In this document: positions 1 to 6,086 of the stretch, in pieces
How the letters are laid out: each line of letters opens with the position of its first letter
How positions within the stretch are numbered: position 1 is the first letter of the stretch
Assembly: GCA_028276345.1 (NCBI GenBank)
Contig: JAPYWM010000058.1
Location: 1-7,353 of the forward strand
Direction of reading: 5' to 3'
Origin: Sphingobacterium sp.
GTDB lineage: Bacteria; Bacteroidota; Bacteroidia; SpSt-205
Length of the DNA: 7,353 nt
The notes under the pieces: generated by a model
Databases searched by the model: none
Told to the model about the DNA's origin: nothing
Seen by the model: only the letters and a program-made list of their open reading frames with translations
Translations under genes and position numbers: made by a program

Positions 1-692
1 GTCCAGCCGTCCACCCCGCGGGTTACGTACTTTTTCCCCACGTGGACCATCGGCTCAATAGCAATCACGAGCCCCTCTACCAGTCGGGGGCCTTTACGGG
101 GCTTGCCGACATTAGGGATGTCTGGTGGCATGTGCATAGCGCTTCCCACTCCGTGTCCAGTTAGATTTTCAGCGACCGCAAAGGTATAGCTTTTTACGAA
201 ATTAGAGATAGCATACCCAATATCCCCAACATGCGCACCGGCTCGTACCTGGGCGATGCCCCGCCAAAGCGCCTCCTTCGTTACCCACAGGAGCTTCTCC
301 GCCAAGGGCGAAAGTTTCCCTACGCCAAACGTGTACGCCATATCGGCATAAAATCCATCCAAGTACACTCCGCAGTCAATAGAAACAATCTGCCCCTCTG
401 CCAGGACTTTGTGCGTAGCGGGCAAACCATGAACGACCTCGTGGTTGATAGAAACACAAAGCGTGTAAGGGTAAGCTTTATCTTCAAAGGGGGGTTTGTA
501 TCCCTTGAAGGCGGGAATAGCCCCTTCTCGGCGGATAAAATCCTCCGCCTGCTGGTCTAATTCCAGTGTACTGACGCCCGGACGAATGTAGGGCACTAAG
601 GCGGCAAACATCCGACTTAGGATGTCTGCCGCCCCGGCTATACGCTGAATTTCTGCCTCTCCGTAAATAGGCCAACCCTCCATGGCTTTCAT
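1..692 (-). CDS. map: Type I methionine aminopeptidase, 3' end cut by window edge
   Basis: This cytosolic metalloenzyme removes the initiator methionine from nascent proteins. The reading frame runs open from the ATG at 692 to the window edge, giving 230 complete codons without a stop. The start overlaps the secY stop as ATGA and is preceded by CCT. Type I MetAP motifs are visible: VVHG with H88 (E. coli H79), SIDCG with D106 (D97), YADMAYT with D117 (D108), GHGVG with H180 (H171), a further His at H187 (H178) and AIEPM with E212 (E204). The last metal ligand, equivalent to E. coli E235, would lie just outside the window. Oddities are a short insertion around residues 66-76 before LCVSIN, INHEVVHG where INEEVVHG or INDEVVHG is usual, and MHMPP where HEEP or HEAP is common. 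A second Met at residue 4 is an alternative start. The family call is secure; completeness cannot be judged here. Confidence 0.95.
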   Translation of the reverse strand, partial: MKAMEGWPIYGEAEIQRIAGAADILSRMFAALVPYIRPGVSTLELDQQAEDFIRREGAIPAFKGYKPPFEDKAYPYTLCVSINHEVVHGLPATHKVLAEGQIVSIDCGVYLDGFYADMAYTFGVGKLSPLAEKLLWVTKEALWRGIAQVRAGAHVGDIGYAISNFVKSYTFAVAENLTGHGVGSAMHMPPDIPNVGKPRKGPRLVEGLVIAIEPMVHVGKKYVTRGVDGW

Positions 693-2029
693 AGGACCCC
701 CCCTACCGCCGTCCGCCCCCGTATTCGCCCCGTCTTCACCAAACCCTCATAATGCCGCATCAGCAAAAAGCTCTCTATCTGCTGCAAGGTATCCAGCACC
801 ACCCCGATCATGATCAGAATGGTCGTCCCCCCGAAAAACTGTGCAAACTGATTGGAAATGCCAATAGCTCGCATGATCGCCGGCAAAATCGCTATGCCAG
901 CCAGCGCCAGCGCCCCAGGTAACGTGATCCGAGTGAGTACCGTATCGATGTAGTCCGCTGTGGGTTTCCCCGGCTTGATACCCGGAATGTAACCACCGCT
1001 GCGCTTGAGCTGCTCAGCAATATCGCGGGGATTGATAGCGATAGCGGTGTAGAAGTAGGTGAATAGCACAATAAATCCAATGAAGAGGACATTGTAGGCG
1101 ATGCTGGTGTAGTCAGAGAACCAGCTTCCGGCGGCGAGCCAGAAGTCGCTTTCAGGAAAATACTGGGCTATGGTAGCCGGAAGAAACATCAGAGACTGCG
1201 CAAAGATGATAGGCATTACGCCGGCGGACATGAGCTTGAGCGGGATGTGGCTGGTGGAAGCAATCCCGCCGGTTCCCGTCGGATAGCGTCCCCCTACCAT
1301 CTGCCGGGCATAATGGACAGGGATTTTACGGACAGCCTGCTGAAGAAGCACGACCAGTCCAATCACCACCATAAGGGCAAGCACTTCTACATAAAACACC
1401 ATAGGAGGATTGGAAGTGGCTTCATTGAGGAGCGCGGGGGGGAGCTCAGCCACGATCCCAATAGCAATAATGAGTGAGCTGCCATTTCCCAGGCCTTTGT
1501 CGGTGATTTTATCCGCCATCCACACCAGGAACATCGTCCCTGCCAACATGGACAGGAGCGCCGCGATAGTAAAAAGCCCCGGCGTCATGGTAATAGCCGC
1601 CGCGTACTGGGTGCGGAGATTGACCAGGTAGCCCGAGCCTTGTACCAGCACTACCCCCACAGTGAGGAGCTTGGTGTACTGATTGAGCTTTCGCGTGCCG
1701 GATTCGCCTTCCTTTTGGAGTTTTTGCAGGCTGGGGAGGGCAGCCGTCAAAAGCTGAATGATAATAGAAGCGGAAATATACGGCATGATCCCCAGTGCTA
1801 AGATAGACCCCCGCGAAAAGGCCCCTCCTACAAATGCATTGAGGAGACCGAGGATACCCATCCCCTGCGTTCTGGCAAACTCTTCCGACAATATCTGCGA
1901 ATCAATCCCCGGCAATATAATAAAAGACACCGCCCGATAGACGGTAAGCAAAAAGAGCGTATAGAGGATTCGCTCCCGCAGTTCGGGAATGCTGAAAATA
2001 TTCCGGAGCGTCTGAATCAGGTCTCGCAT
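689..2029 (-). CDS. secY: Preprotein translocase channel subunit SecY
   Basis: SecY forms the protein-conducting channel in the inner membrane and acts with SecE, SecG, SecA and the ribosome. The 446-residue product has the normal length and ten predicted membrane segments, roughly at residues 21-40, 57-95 (plug plus TM2b), 119-140, 150-172, 184-200, 210-231, 264-288, 308-332, 366-388 and 396-416. Family signatures are LGIMPYISASI (79-89), ITDKGLGNGSSLII (175-188) in the region before TM5, RKIPVHYAR (234-242) before the C4 loop, and NPRDIAEQLKRSGGYIPGIKPG (split at 333-354) in the C5 loop that contacts the ribosome and SecA. The basic C-terminus with LLMRHYEGL resembles Bacteroidota SecY. C5 has GIKPG where E. 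coli has GIRPG, a swap I associate with this phylum. The C4 loop is several residues longer than in E. coli and Gly/Thr-rich. The ATG lies 2 bases after the rplO stop; the TGA stop overlaps the map ATG. Confidence 0.98.
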   Translation of the reverse strand: MRDLIQTLRNIFSIPELRERILYTLFLLTVYRAVSFIILPGIDSQILSEEFARTQGMGILGLLNAFVGGAFSRGSILALGIMPYISASIIIQLLTAALPSLQKLQKEGESGTRKLNQYTKLLTVGVVLVQGSGYLVNLRTQYAAAITMTPGLFTIAALLSMLAGTMFLVWMADKITDKGLGNGSSLIIAIGIVAELPPALLNEATSNPPMVFYVEVLALMVVIGLVVLLQQAVRKIPVHYARQMVGGRYPTGTGGIASTSHIPLKLMSAGVMPIIFAQSLMFLPATIAQYFPESDFWLAAGSWFSDYTSIAYNVLFIGFIVLFTYFYTAIAINPRDIAEQLKRSGGYIPGIKPGKPTADYIDTVLTRITLPGALALAGIAILPAIMRAIGISNQFAQFFGGTTILIMIGVVLDTLQQIESFLLMRHYEGLVKTGRIRGRTAVGGVL

Positions 2030-2031
2030 GC

Positions 2032-2490
2032 TTATGACAAAGATACAGCTTTGCCCTGAGCGGCTTCAATAGCAGCGAGGGCGCTTGCGCTGAAGCGATG
2101 CGCCTCAATGGTAACTGGACGAGTGAGGGGGGCCTTACCTAAGACTTTGATGGGCATGCCTTTACGCACGATCCGATTTTGGTAGAGCCACTCTGCTGTG
2201 ATGTGGGAAAGCTCGGGATGCTTTTCAAGGAGGGCGTTGATGTGCGAAAGGTTGAGGGGGGCGTAGTCTATGCGGAAGGGATTCTTGAACCCAAACTTAG
2301 GGATGCGGCGCTGGAGGGGCATTTGACCGCCCTCAAAGCCCCGCTTGAGGTGATAGCCAGAGCGGGAACCGTCGCCCTTGTGGCCGCGCGAGGAGGTTTT
2401 TCCGTGGCCGCTGCCCTCGCCGCGTCCCAGACGCTTTTCGGCGTGGGTAGCGCCCGGTGCAGGCCGGAGCCGATGCAAAATCTGACTCAT
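2032..2490 (-). CDS. rplO: 50S ribosomal protein L15
   Basis: L15 is a late-assembling large-subunit protein that contacts 23S rRNA with a long basic N-terminal extension. The 152-residue product shows the diagnostic features: a Gly/Arg-rich N-terminal region with RLGRGEGSGHGKTSSRGHKG (about residues 20-39), then SRSGY, the GFEGGQMPLQRRIPKFGF block (about 52-69) and a C-terminal globular domain ending in IEAAQGKAVSLS. The length is normal. The ATG overlaps the rpmD stop in a GTATGA junction, which suggests translational coupling. The TAA stop lies 2 bases before secY. No Shine-Dalgarno sequence is seen upstream. The identification is secure. Confidence 0.98.
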   Translation of the reverse strand: MSQILHRLRPAPGATHAEKRLGRGEGSGHGKTSSRGHKGDGSRSGYHLKRGFEGGQMPLQRRIPKFGFKNPFRIDYAPLNLSHINALLEKHPELSHITAEWLYQNRIVRKGMPIKVLGKAPLTRPVTIEAHRFSASALAAIEAAQGKAVSLS

Positions 2491-2669
2491 ACACGCTCTA
2501 TTTTGACGAGATGGGCTACTTTTTTCAGCATTCCCAAGATAGATAAGTTAACTTCTTTTTCTACGATGTGACCGCGATGGCGGAGCCCTAAGGCCCGTAG
2601 CGTTTCTTTCTGCTGACGCGGCCAGCCAATGCTACTGCGCACCTGTGTTACTCTCACCCGATAGCTCAT
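2487..2669 (-). CDS. rpmD: 50S ribosomal protein L30
   Basis: L30 is a small globular protein of the large subunit. I start it at the ATG at 2669, giving 60 residues, because MSYRVRVTQVRSSIGWP aligns with the usual L30 start (a short lead, then K-V-TQVKSAIGRP). The rest shows LRALGLRHRGH, ILGMLKKVAHLVKIE, both typical of the family. The same frame stays open to an ATG at 2729, but the extra 20 residues do not resemble L30 and would lie entirely inside rpsE, so that start is unlikely. The chosen start lies 38 bases inside the rpsE reading frame, an unusually long overlap for this operon. AAGGGA about 6 bases upstream of the ATG is the nearest thing to a Shine-Dalgarno site in the window. The stop overlaps the rplO start by 4 bases. 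Confidence 0.95.
   Translation of the reverse strand: MSYRVRVTQVRSSIGWPRQQKETLRALGLRHRGHIVEKEVNLSILGMLKKVAHLVKIERV
2632..2669 (-). other. 38-base out-of-frame overlap of rpsE 3' end with rpmD 5' end
   Basis: The last codons of rpsE and the first codons of rpmD share these bases in different frames. In one frame they encode the non-conserved S5 tail after KVFKG, in the other the conserved L30 N-terminus MSYRVRVTQVRSS. All other junctions in the window are gaps of 2-9 bases or overlaps of 4-11 bases. The conserved L30 frame probably constrains the sequence, with the S5 tail as the derived product; that order is an inference. Confidence 0.85.
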
Positions 2670-3180
2670 AGGTTCCCTTAAAAACTTTTTGAAGTGGAAT
2701 GTTTCTTCGCTGAGAAACGGTAACGGCATCTTCTATTTGCATGAGCGCGGATAGGGTAGCCCGCACGACGTTGTGGGGATTGGAGGAGCCGATGATTTTG
2801 CAGATGGCGTCCTTAATGCCGAGCGCACTTAGGACGGGCCGCATAGCCCCACCCGCCACGAGCCCGGTACCTGGCGCCGCCGGCTTGATAAGCACTCGAG
2901 TAGACTCAAACTTCGCCATCACTGTATGCGGGATGGTAGTCCGCCGCAAAGGAATACGATAGAGATTTTTCTTTGCGGCCTCAATGCCCTTCTGGATAGC
3001 ATCATTGGCCTCTTTGGCCTTACCCAGACCAAAGCCCACGATGCCCTTCTGGTCGCCCACCACTACCAGCGCCGCAAAGCCAAACCGCCTACCCCCTTTC
3101 ACCACCTTCGCTGTACGATTCAGGTCAACCAGCTGATCTATCAGGGCGCCTGCTTCCTTAGATGTAACACGCTTAGCCAT
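2632..3180 (-). CDS. rpsE: 30S ribosomal protein S5
   Basis: S5 is a small-subunit protein involved in decoding accuracy and helicase action at the mRNA entry channel. The 182-residue product has the double-stranded RNA-binding-like N-terminal domain with VVKGGRRFGFAALVVVGDQ (split at about 26-44) and GIVGFGLGKAKE, followed by the C-terminal domain with KPAAPGTGLVAGGAMRPVL (about 99-117), GSSNPHNVVRATLSAL and SQRRNIPLQKVFKG. Many relatives end at or near this last motif, whereas here a 12-residue tail, TYELSGESNTGAQ without its first residue counted in the core, continues to a TAG within rpmD. The ATG is 8 bases after the rplR stop and is preceded by CCT, with no clear Shine-Dalgarno site. 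The gene identity is secure; only the tail is unusual. Confidence 0.98.
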   Translation of the reverse strand: MAKRVTSKEAGALIDQLVDLNRTAKVVKGGRRFGFAALVVVGDQKGIVGFGLGKAKEANDAIQKGIEAAKKNLYRIPLRRTTIPHTVMAKFESTRVLIKPAAPGTGLVAGGAMRPVLSALGIKDAICKIIGSSNPHNVVRATLSALMQIEDAVTVSQRRNIPLQKVFKGTYELSGESNTGAQ

Positions 3181-3188
3181 AGGTACTT

Positions 3189-3548
3189 TCAGAATTCAAG
3201 TCCATTTTCCCGGGCGCCTTCGGCCAGTGCCCGAACATTCCCGTGGTATTGATAGCCATTTCGGTCAAAGACAACCTTAACAATACCGGCGGCTTTTGCT
3301 CTGTCAGCTAAGAGGCGTCCCACAGCCCGGCTTCGTTCAATGGGCGTACCCGGGAGATTAGCTATTTCCGCCTCCCGGGAGGAGGCCTGCGCTAAGGTCC
3401 GGCCCGCCTCATCATCTATAAGCTGGGCGTAGATGTACCGGTTACTGCGAAACACCGAGAGCCGTGGCCGCTCGGCTGTGCCTGATATTTTTTTCCGGAT
3501 GCGCTTCTTGATGCGCAGCCGATGCAAGCGCTTTTGCAGAACGTTCAT
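3189..3548 (-). CDS. rplR: 50S ribosomal protein L18
   Basis: L18 binds 5S rRNA together with L5 and helps form the central protuberance of the large subunit. The 119-residue product is of normal length. It begins with a very basic segment (RLHRLRIKKRIRKKI, about residues 7-21) followed by the family signature SGTAERPRLSVFRSNRYIYAQ (split, about 22-42), and then IDDEAGRTLAQASS. The C-terminus carries VVFDRNGYQYHGNVRALAEGARENG, the usual end of L18 (compare [21 protein letters not shown]-type sequences). The ATG lies 9 bases after the rplF stop, the largest gap in the window. A weak AGG occurs about 7 bases upstream, too short to call a ribosome binding site. The identification is secure. Confidence 0.98.
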   Translation of the reverse strand: MNVLQKRLHRLRIKKRIRKKISGTAERPRLSVFRSNRYIYAQLIDDEAGRTLAQASSREAEIANLPGTPIERSRAVGRLLADRAKAAGIVKVVFDRNGYQYHGNVRALAEGARENGLEF

Positions 3549-3557
3549 AATGCCTAT

Positions 3558-4121
3558 CTATTTTTTGCCCTTACCTTTTGCTTTTCCTTGACGGAGACGT
3601 AGGACTTCACCCGCATAACGTACACCTTTACCCTTGTAGGGATCGGGCGGGCGCAAGCCCCGAATAATCGCCGCCACTTGTCCGATGAGCTGCTTATCAG
3701 CGCTCTCAAGGCGAATACGTAGCGGCTGCCCCCGCTCCTGGATGATCTCCGCCTTTATCCCCGGTGGCAAGACCACCGCCACATCATGCGAGTAGCCCAA
3801 TGTAAAGACCAGCACGTTCTCCCCTTTCTTTTCGGCCTTATACCCTACCCCGACGATTTCCAACTCTCGCACATAGCCCTTTGAGACACCTTCTAACATA
3901 TTGTGGATAAGCATGCGGTAGGTGCCGTGGAGGGCTTTGTCGCTTTTTTCATCGGAGGGGCGCGTCACCACGAGCTGGCCAGCTTCCTGCCGAATGTCAA
4001 AGCCTTCATGAAGGGTGAGCGAGAGTTCACCCTTTGGGCCTTTCACTTTGAGGAGGGGATTTTGCCATTCTATCTTGATACCAGCCGGGACAGTTATAGG
4101 TAACTTTCCAATGCGTGACAT
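3558..4121 (-). CDS. rplF: 50S ribosomal protein L6
   Basis: L6 is a two-domain large-subunit protein near the sarcin-ricin loop and the factor-binding site. The 187-residue product starts with the canonical MSRIGKLPITVPAG and has KVKGPKGELS in the first domain, the linking stretch around YRMLIHNMLEGVSKGY (about 68-83), VGVGYKAEKKG and LGYSHDV in the second domain, and the conserved C-terminal RPPDPYKGKGVRYAGE (about 157-172). It ends in a lysine-rich tail (KAKGKGKK). Its length is a few residues above the usual 177-184, owing to the tail. The ATG lies 4 bases after the rpsH stop. No Shine-Dalgarno site is visible. Confidence 0.98.
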   Translation of the reverse strand: MSRIGKLPITVPAGIKIEWQNPLLKVKGPKGELSLTLHEGFDIRQEAGQLVVTRPSDEKSDKALHGTYRMLIHNMLEGVSKGYVRELEIVGVGYKAEKKGENVLVFTLGYSHDVAVVLPPGIKAEIIQERGQPLRIRLESADKQLIGQVAAIIRGLRPPDPYKGKGVRYAGEVLRLRQGKAKGKGKK

Positions 4122-4125
4122 AAGC

Positions 4126-4515
4126 TTATTGCACTAAACAGATGATTTCACCGCCAATACCTCGCCGGCGCGCCTCTTTATCGGTCATGACGCCCTGGGA
4201 GGTGGAAACAATAGTGATACCGAGCCCATTTGCCACTTCAGGCAGGTTTGCCGCAGAGCTATAAAGACGTCGGCCCGGTTTGCTATATAACGTGATTTGC
4301 TTGAGCGCCGCCTGCCCACGGGGACCATATCGCAAAAGCAGCCGTAAATACTGCTTAGGCCCCTCTACCCGAACTTGATAGTCTTCAATATACCCCTGCT
4401 CTTTGAGAACCCGTGCAATCGCCTCCCGCATCTTGGAAAACTGAACCTCTACCACGGGATGGGAAGCACGATACGCATTCCGAATCTTCGTCAAAAATTC
4501 CCCTATCGTATCCAT
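4126..4515 (-). CDS. rpsH: 30S ribosomal protein S8
   Basis: S8 is a primary 16S rRNA-binding protein needed for assembly of the central domain of the small subunit; in E. coli it also represses its own operon. I choose the ATG at 4515, giving 129 residues beginning MDTIGEFLTKIRNA, which matches the family start (DPIADMLTRIRNA). A GTG at 4521, overlapping the rpsN stop as GTGA, would add Met-Ser and resemble the E. coli MSMQDPIADM start; it remains possible. ATG is preferred because every other gene here starts with ATG and nearly all have T just before it, as this ATG does. Conserved features include VEGPKQYLRLLLRY, SKPGRRLY and the C-terminal GLGITIVSTSQGVMTDKEARRRGIGGEIICLV block (split), which carries the RNA-binding S-T-S motif. 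No separate S8-binding leader can fit at the L24/L5 junction, where the genes overlap. Confidence 0.97.
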   Translation of the reverse strand: MDTIGEFLTKIRNAYRASHPVVEVQFSKMREAIARVLKEQGYIEDYQVRVEGPKQYLRLLLRYGPRGQAALKQITLYSKPGRRLYSSAANLPEVANGLGITIVSTSQGVMTDKEARRRGIGGEIICLVQ

Positions 4516-4517
4516 AC

Positions 4518-4787
4518 TCACCAGCTTGCTTTGTGCATTCCGGGTATTTTTCCAGCGAGAGCCAGCTCACGCAGCTTTATCCGGCACAGCCCAAAAGCGA
4601 AGTAGTTGCCCCGCGGCCGGCCAGTCAACTGACACCGAAACCGAAGCCGGACCGGGGAAGCATTCTTAGGCAAGTGCGCCAGCTCTTCCCAGCGGCCTTC
4701 CTTTTTAAGCTGCGCACGCTTAGCTGCATACTTCTTGTAGAGCTTCCACCGCTTACGTTCACGCGCAATTACAGCATCTGTCGCCAT
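4518..4787 (-). CDS. rpsN: 30S ribosomal protein S14, zinc-free form
   Basis: S14 is a small-subunit protein of the head domain. The 89-residue length and the lack of paired CxxC motifs show the long, zinc-independent form rather than the 61-residue zinc-ribbon form. Conserved parts are the basic N-terminal helix (ARERKRWKLYKKYAAKRAQL, about residues 8-27), LPKNASPVRLRFRCQLTGRP (about 39-58), the FGLCRIKLRELA helix and the C-terminal GKIPGMHKASW, which is the standard ending. Two cysteines remain (in RFRCQL and GLCRIK), too few for a zinc site. The ATG lies 2 bases after the rplE stop. The TGA stop precedes the chosen rpsH ATG by 2 bases. Confidence 0.98.
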   Translation of the reverse strand: MATDAVIARERKRWKLYKKYAAKRAQLKKEGRWEELAHLPKNASPVRLRFRCQLTGRPRGNYFAFGLCRIKLRELALAGKIPGMHKASW

Positions 4788-4789
4788 AG

Positions 4790-5362
4790 TTATTTTTTCT
4801 TTTTGACTGGTTCTCCCTCAGCGAAAGGCATGCCCAGAGCTTTGAGGAGCTCATAGGCTTCCCGGTCGGTTTTAGCGCTCGTTACAATCGTAACGTCCAT
4901 CCCCGCAATCTTGTAGATGCGATCCACGTCTATTTCAGGGAAGACGAGCTGCTCCGCAATCCCGAGGGTGTAGTTTCCCCGGCCATCAAAGCTATGCGGC
5001 GAAATCCCCCGAAAGTCTCGCGTACGCGGCATAGCAATATGGATAAGCCGCTCCAGAAACTCGTACATACGTGCGCCGCGTAAGGTCACTTTGACGCCGA
5101 TGGGCATGCGCTTACGGAGCTTGAAGCCCGCCACATCCTTCCGGGAAAGCGCAATGATGGCTTTCTGCCCCGTAATGAGCGTCAGCTCCTCTACCGCTTG
5201 CTCCAGGAGTTTCTTATCCGATATAGACGCCCCTACACCCCGGGAAACTACGATTTTTTCCAGGCGGGGAACCTGCATGACGTTCTTATAGCCGAGCTTT
5301 TGGATGAGCTCGGGGACGACGGTCTCGCGGTAAAGGCGAAGAAGGTTGGGGACGTATGTCAT
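4790..5362 (-). CDS. rplE: 50S ribosomal protein L5
   Basis: L5 binds 5S rRNA and contacts the P-site tRNA and the small subunit through the central protuberance. The 190-residue product contains MQVPRLEKIVVSRGVG (about 29-44), EELTLITGQKAIIALSRKD, the GFKLRKRMPIGVKVTLRG block (about 79-96), MYEFLERLIHIAMPRTRDFRG, the FDGRGNYTLGIAEQLVFPEI signature (about 124-143), and GMDVTIVTSAKTDREAYELL near the end. It ends in KKKK. The mixture of residues, such as VMQVPRLEKIVV and EELTLITGQKA, looks like Bacteroidota L5. The ATG overlaps the rplX stop as CTATGA, so translation of the two is probably coupled. No Shine-Dalgarno site is seen. Confidence 0.98.
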   Translation of the reverse strand: MTYVPNLLRLYRETVVPELIQKLGYKNVMQVPRLEKIVVSRGVGASISDKKLLEQAVEELTLITGQKAIIALSRKDVAGFKLRKRMPIGVKVTLRGARMYEFLERLIHIAMPRTRDFRGISPHSFDGRGNYTLGIAEQLVFPEIDVDRIYKIAGMDVTIVTSAKTDREAYELLKALGMPFAEGEPVKKKK

Positions 5363-5718
5363 AGCGTTTTACCGGATTTTTTGCTGTATCGCACCCATTG
5401 GCCGTTTTCCCAGCGGCGGCCAATACGGGTAGGTTTATTGATGGAGGGGTCTATCACTTGGAGCTTGCACACGGGGATGGGCCGCTCCATTTCTATGACG
5501 CCGCCCTGCGGGAAGCGGGAGTTGGTTTTAGGGCGAATGCGCTTTTTGATGATAGCGACGCCTTCTACGATAGCCAGACCTTTTTTCGGGAAGACCCGGA
5601 TCACCCGGCCCACTTTGCCCCGGTCATCACCGGAGAGGACTTTGACCTGATCGCCAGTTTTGACGTGGAGTTTAGGGCTACTTTGGCGACGTTTTTGCTG
5701 GAAGATAACCTTTTTCAT
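5359..5718 (-). CDS. rplX: 50S ribosomal protein L24
   Basis: L24 is an early-assembly initiator protein of the large subunit, sited near the exit of the peptide tunnel. The 119-residue product has a short basic N-terminal lead (about 17 residues), then the KOW motif at about residues 21-47 (GDQVKVLSGDDRGKVGRVI, then FPKKGLAIVEGV). It continues with IIKKRIRP, the PQGGVIEMERPIPVCKLQVIDP block (split, about 70-91) and a basic C-terminal segment with IGRRWENGQWVRYSKKSGK. The N-terminal lead and overall length fit Bacteroidota L24 better than the roughly 104-residue E. coli protein. The ATG overlaps the rplN stop by 4 bases, and its own TGA overlaps the rplE ATG in the same way. Confidence 0.98.
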   Translation of the reverse strand: MKKVIFQQKRRQSSPKLHVKTGDQVKVLSGDDRGKVGRVIRVFPKKGLAIVEGVAIIKKRIRPKTNSRFPQGGVIEMERPIPVCKLQVIDPSINKPTRIGRRWENGQWVRYSKKSGKTL

Positions 5719-6083
5719 AGGACTTCTGGCGCTAATGAGACGATTTTCATAAAGCCTTTATCTCGCAGCTCCCGAGCCACGGGGCCAAAGATACGAGAGC
5801 CTCGCGGTTCGCCTTCGGCATTGATGATGACGGCGGCGTTGTCTTCAAACCGGATGTAGGTGCCATTCGGGCGGCGATAAGCGCGGCGTGTGCGCACGAC
5901 CACCGCGCGAACTACATCGCCTTTTTTGACGAGACCATTTGGGAGGGCATCCTTGACGGAGGCGATGATGACATCCCCTAATCCGCCATAGCGACGATGG
6001 CTACCCCCCAGCACCCGAATGCAAAGAAGCTCCTTCGCACCGGTATTGTCTGCTACACGTAGTCTGGACTCCTGCTGAATCAT
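5715..6083 (-). CDS. rplN: 50S ribosomal protein L14
   Basis: L14 is a 23S rRNA-binding protein that makes an intersubunit bridge and is one of the most conserved ribosomal proteins. The product is the standard 122 residues. It begins MIQQESRLRVADNTGAKELL and contains RVLGGSHRRYGGLGDVIIAS (about 24-43), the KKGDVVRAVVVRTRRAYRRP block (about 54-73), the GTYIRFEDNAAVIINAEGEP stretch (about 75-94) and the C-terminal RGSRIFGPVARELRDKGFMK motif. The first residues differ slightly from the usual MIQQ(E/Q)T.L.VADN pattern only in detail. The ATG lies 3 bases after the rpsQ stop, preceded by CTT. The TGA stop overlaps the rplX start. Confidence 0.99.
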   Translation of the reverse strand: MIQQESRLRVADNTGAKELLCIRVLGGSHRRYGGLGDVIIASVKDALPNGLVKKGDVVRAVVVRTRRAYRRPNGTYIRFEDNAAVIINAEGEPRGSRIFGPVARELRDKGFMKIVSLAPEVL

Positions 6084-6086
6084 AAG

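Noticed and set aside
231..560. Plus-strand open frame at the map end of the window
   Set aside because: The minus strand here carries map with intact catalytic motifs; this frame is its shadow.
484..675. Minus-strand open frame of 63 codons, as if map were frameshifted or broken
   Set aside because: The true map frame from 692 reads through to position 1 without a stop; this short frame is a shifted shadow, so map is not a pseudogene here.
697..703. Run of seven G (minus strand) at the 3' end of secY as a possible slippage site
   Set aside because: The in-frame reading gives the expected SecY end and the map start follows directly as ATGA; nothing suggests a frameshift product.
2670..2729. 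Longer L30 with 20 extra N-terminal residues
   Set aside because: The extra residues do not resemble L30 and lie wholly inside the conserved S5 C-terminus in another frame.
3549..3557. Possible regulatory leader or terminator in the rplF/rplR gap
   Set aside because: At 9 bases it is the largest gap in the window, too short for a hairpin or leader.
4413..4856. Plus-strand open frame of 147 codons across rpsH/rpsN/rplE
   Set aside because: Antisense shadow of three conserved genes with no recognisable domain.
5198..5650. Plus-strand open frame of 150 codons across rplE/rplX
   Set aside because: Antisense shadow of conserved genes; it also overlaps the other chance plus-strand frame at 5398-5859.
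5398..5859. Plus-strand open frame of 153 codons across rplX/rplN
   Set aside because: It lies wholly antisense to two well-conserved ribosomal genes, and its translation shows no family I recognise. It is expected by chance at this GC content.
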